From the NCBI RefSeq assembly GCF_947500795.1, contig NZ_CANMTE010000001.1:496001-560000 (forward strand): DNA of 64,000 bases. The letters are read 5' to 3'. The position numbers were made by a program, and so were the translations under genes. Source of the stretch: an uncultured Gelidibacter sp. (lineage in GTDB: Bacteria > Bacteroidota > Bacteroidia > Flavobacteriales > Flavobacteriaceae). Below, in pieces: positions 60,904 to 64,000 of the stretch. Within the stretch, counting starts at the first letter, position 1, and every line of letters starts with the position of its first letter. The notes below the pieces were generated by a model. The model searched no databases, was not told the DNA's origin, and was given only the letters and a program-made list of their open reading frames with translations.

Positions 60904-61483
60904 AAGTAATAACTATTTCTTAATTAGTTTATTTGCTATTTCATTTAATGTAAATAGAGGGGTCTAGTACGATGCTTTAACGTATAGTTAAATATGCGTT
61001 AATATGTTATAAAACCCCAATTAAAACGATGAGAAGCAGATATTTACGTTGTTGTATGTATTCGAAATTTTAAAAACAACAAATCCTGTTCCTGAACTAA
61101 TTATGTATTGTGTAAGGAATAAAAATTGATAGTCTTCCTTTTAAAAAATTAATTTTCGTTCAGATCATATGGAATTTTATCTATGAAAATGAAATATACA
61201 TAAACTAAATAGCTTGAAATGACATTAGTTTGGTATTTGCGCATAATTTATGGTGACCTTATTGATTTGGGTTATTATGGTTACAAAATTTTTTATAGCA
61301 GTTTAAAATTAACTATATTATATAATAGGCATATTTAAGGAAATCGTTACATTAATAAATTCACAACATGAACCATGATTCTTATGCTTGACTTGTTTAA
61401 TTTTTATTATGTCCTGATTTTAAGTTGTATATCGTTAAAATCTCATTTATAATTAAATTTTTAATAAATTGGTAGTATAAACT

Positions 61484-62461
61484 ATGGGAATGAATATTTT
61501 GATAACGTCCGCGGGACGTAGAGTTTCTCTTGTAAGATCATTTCAATCAGAGATTAAAAAAACGGGTTTAAAAGTTAAAGTGTTTGCGGCAGATGCGAGC
61601 CCAATTTTATCTGCTGCATGTCAAGTTGCAGATGCATTTTTTGAGGTGCCTCATTTGGATTCTCCAAATTATATTGATGATCTCATAAACCTTTGTTTAT
61701 TCCACGATATTTCCTTAGTTATTCCAACAATTGATACAGAACTTCTTCATCTTGCAAAAAGTAAAGAACGTTTTAATGTCGAGGGAATCGAGGTTGTTAT
61801 TTCTTCTGTTGAATTTGTTGTTAAGTGTAGAGATAAACGATTGATTCATAATTTCTTTTTAGAACATAATGTAACCGTTGCGAAAGAATATACTAAAGAG
61901 GATTGTGAATTTCCACTTTTTATTAAACCATTTGATGGGAGTCGAAGTGTGAATACTTATATAGTACGTTCAAGAGGTGAATTAACAGAATATCATCTCA
62001 ATAATACTTCATTGATGTTCCTAGAATATTTGGATCATAATGAATTCAATGAATATACATGCGATTTATATTATAGTAGAGATCATAAATTAAAATGTGT
62101 TGTTCCAAGGAAGAGAATTGAAGTTAGGGATGGTGAAGTTTATAAAGCTTTGACTGATAGATGTTATTTGAATTCCTTTATAAAGGAAAATTTCAGTTAC
62201 ATTGAAGGGGCTGTTGGTTGTCTTACTTCTCAGTTCTTCGTTCATAAAAGAAATGATAAAAAAATTTACGGAATTGAAATTAATCCACGATTTGGCGGTG
62301 GGTATCCCTTAACATATTTGTCTGGTGCTAATTTCTCACAGTGGATCATTGAAGAGTATTTATTAGGAAATACAATTGACGACAAATTTGATGTCTGGGA
62401 GAGTGACTTATTAATGATTCGATATGATGATGAAGTTTTAGTTCATGGATATAAAGGTTAA
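61484..62461 (+). CDS. ATP-grasp domain protein (CarB-like)
   Basis: MNILITSAGRRVSLVRSFQSEI..., FPLFIKPFDGSRSVNTYIV, IYGIEINPRFGGGYPLTYLSGANF. Confidence 0.85.
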   Translation: MGMNILITSAGRRVSLVRSFQSEIKKTGLKVKVFAADASPILSAACQVADAFFEVPHLDSPNYIDDLINLCLFHDISLVIPTIDTELLHLAKSKERFNVEGIEVVISSVEFVVKCRDKRLIHNFFLEHNVTVAKEYTKEDCEFPLFIKPFDGSRSVNTYIVRSRGELTEYHLNNTSLMFLEYLDHNEFNEYTCDLYYSRDHKLKCVVPRKRIEVRDGEVYKALTDRCYLNSFIKENFSYIEGAVGCLTSQFFVHKRNDKKIYGIEINPRFGGGYPLTYLSGANFSQWIIEEYLLGNTIDDKFDVWESDLLMIRYDDEVLVHGYKG

Positions 62462-63101
62462 CGAAAATACAGTAATTGTCTTCGATTTGGACGATACTTT
62501 ATATAATGAGTTGGATTTTTTAAAATCAGCATATAGGTCTATTGCCTTATTCTTGGAACCTAAAGATTGGAAACAATTATATTCAAGAATGTTTTCTCTT
62601 TACCGATCTAAAATCAATGTTTTTGAGTTTCTCATTAGTCGATATGAAGTTAGTAAGGAGAGTTTGATTTCAATGTATCAGAACCATTATCCAGATATTC
62701 AATTGTTTAATGGTGTGATTGAAGTTTTAGAGGCAATAAAATCAAATAAGGGTAGGATAGGAGTTGTAACTGATGGGAGAGTTATAACCCAAAGTTCTAA
62801 ACTAAAAAGTTTAGATATATTGAAATATATTGATAAAATAATTATCTCTGAAGAATTTGGTTCTGAAAAACCAAATGTGGAGAACTTTAAAGCTATTGAA
62901 GCTTGTTTATCTGGATTGGAGTATTATTATATCGCAGACAATTTAAAGAAAGATTTTATTGGACCTCACTTTTTAGGTTGGACATGTATTGCTGTAGTTG
63001 ATAATGGGAAAAATATTCATCATGACTCTTATAAATACATGGATTTATTAGAATTGCCTATAAATTTTATAGTTGATTTTAGTGATTTAAAAATCATTTA
63101 A
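62445..63101 (+). CDS. HAD family hydrolase
   Basis: VFDLDDTLYNELDFLKSAYRSIA, VTDGR, SEEFGSEKPNVENFKAIE; overlaps the upstream gene by 17 nt. Confidence 0.88.
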   Translation: MDIKVNENTVIVFDLDDTLYNELDFLKSAYRSIALFLEPKDWKQLYSRMFSLYRSKINVFEFLISRYEVSKESLISMYQNHYPDIQLFNGVIEVLEAIKSNKGRIGVVTDGRVITQSSKLKSLDILKYIDKIIISEEFGSEKPNVENFKAIEACLSGLEYYYIADNLKKDFIGPHFLGWTCIAVVDNGKNIHHDSYKYMDLLELPINFIVDFSDLKII

Positions 63102-63113
63102 TAATTAAGGAAC

Positions 63114-63722
63114 CTATTGATTGGAACCTGTGAACTCTGGCATATTTATATTTTCAGAATTATTAATATCATTTCTTCCCAACACCTTTTGGATCGTTTT
63201 AAGCATTATTTTTAAATCAAGAAGAAATGATTGGTGCTCCACATAATAGACATCATACTCAAATTTTTTATCCCATCCTATGGCGTTTCTTCCATTAACT
63301 TGTGCCCAACCAGTAATTCCCGGCATCACTTCATGTCTCCTAATTTGCTCTTTATTATAATATGGTAAATATTTTGGCAAGAGTGGACGTGGACCAATTA
63401 AACTCATGTCCCCTTTAAGGATGTTAATTAATTGAGGTAATTCATCTAACGAAAATTTTCTACAAAGATTTCCAATTTTTGTTACACGTTGTAGCGCAGG
63501 CAACAGCTCTCCATTAGAATTGGTTTTATCATTCATGGTTTTGAATTTAATAATTGTAAAAGGTCTACAGTTTTTGCCAGTTCGGGTTTGGTAGAAAAAT
63601 GGTTTCCCATGATTAGAGATGCTTAATATAATAATTAATAAAATCAATAATGGGGAAATCAAGATTAAACCTATTAAGGTTGCTGTGACATCTATAAATG
63701 GTTTGATAAATTTGGAATACAT
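63114..63722 (-). CDS. Bacterial sugar transferase (PglC/WcaJ-like initiating phosphoglycosyltransferase)
   Basis: MYSKFIKPFIDVTATLIGLILISPLLILL, PFFYQTRTGKNCRPFTIIKFKTM, KFSLDELPQLINILKGDMSLIGPRPLLPKYLPYY. MYSK start at 63722 preferred. Confidence 0.93.
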   Translation of the reverse strand: MYSKFIKPFIDVTATLIGLILISPLLILLIIILSISNHGKPFFYQTRTGKNCRPFTIIKFKTMNDKTNSNGELLPALQRVTKIGNLCRKFSLDELPQLINILKGDMSLIGPRPLLPKYLPYYNKEQIRRHEVMPGITGWAQVNGRNAIGWDKKFEYDVYYVEHQSFLLDLKIMLKTIQKVLGRNDINNSENINMPEFTGSNQ

Positions 63723-63724
63723 AA

Positions 63725-64000
63725 TTATGTTTCTAATGATCGATATAAATCTAATAATTCTTTCCAAACGATCTCATTTTTATAATTTTTTAAAATTACT
63801 GTCCTGGAAGAATTCGCAAAAACTTTAGTTTTGTCAGGGTTGTTTATGAGATATTGCATTGCTTGAAGTAGGGATTCTTCGTCTTTAGGTCTAATTAAAA
63901 GACCATTTTTATTATGAGTTATTATTTCGTTGCAACCATTGATGTCTGTTGCTATACAAGCTAACTCCATAGCGCACGCTTGTAAGACCGCATTAGGAAA
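63725..64000 (-). CDS. Glycosyltransferase (GT4-like), C-terminal part, cut by window edge
   Basis: Frame stays open past the ORF-track start: FPNAVLQACAMELACIATDINGCNEIITHNKNGLLIRPKDEESL. Confidence 0.85.
   Translation of the reverse strand, partial: FPNAVLQACAMELACIATDINGCNEIITHNKNGLLIRPKDEESLLQAMQYLINNPDKTKVFANSSRTVILKNYKNEIVWKELLDLYRSLET

Noticed and set aside
1-64000. CRISPR arrays, tRNA/rRNA genes, transposases, prophage or toxin-antitoxin modules
   Set aside because: No regularly spaced repeats, no recognisable tRNA/rRNA sequence, and no transposase, integrase, phage or toxin motifs seen on reading both strands and the ORF translations.

Overview
This window looks like chromosomal DNA from a marine-type Flavobacteriaceae bacterium (Bacteroidota): AT-rich, with TANNTTTG-like -7 promoter elements, many DUF families typical of Flavobacteria, and TonB-dependent receptors. 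Most of it is housekeeping: uvrA, nth, bcp, pyrC-like, folE, serA/serC, LuxC-like reductase plus ferredoxin, ychF, topoisomerase IV parE/parC, aroB and proline dehydrogenase. From about 54.7 kb to the right edge there is a capsule/exopolysaccharide locus: Wzc-like, Wza-like, PglF-like and PglE-like genes, an oppositely oriented ATP-grasp/HAD pair, a PglC-like sugar transferase, and a truncated glycosyltransferase. No tRNA, rRNA, CRISPR array, transposase or prophage was recognised. The observations I rate highest are: (1) a dihydroorotase homologue that has lost nearly all metal-ligand histidines; (2) a single-base frameshift cutting the signal peptide off a large TonB-dependent receptor; (3) a cluster of matching palindromic operator-like sites between an XRE regulator and an M14 peptidase; (4) an ATP-grasp + HAD cassette at the position where a PglD-type acetyltransferase would be expected; (5) a His-rich TonB receptor operon that looks metal-related; (6) several short genes missed by the ORF track. 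I did not find convincing evidence for a wholly new defence or mobile system. All assignments come from reading the sequence; no database search was run.
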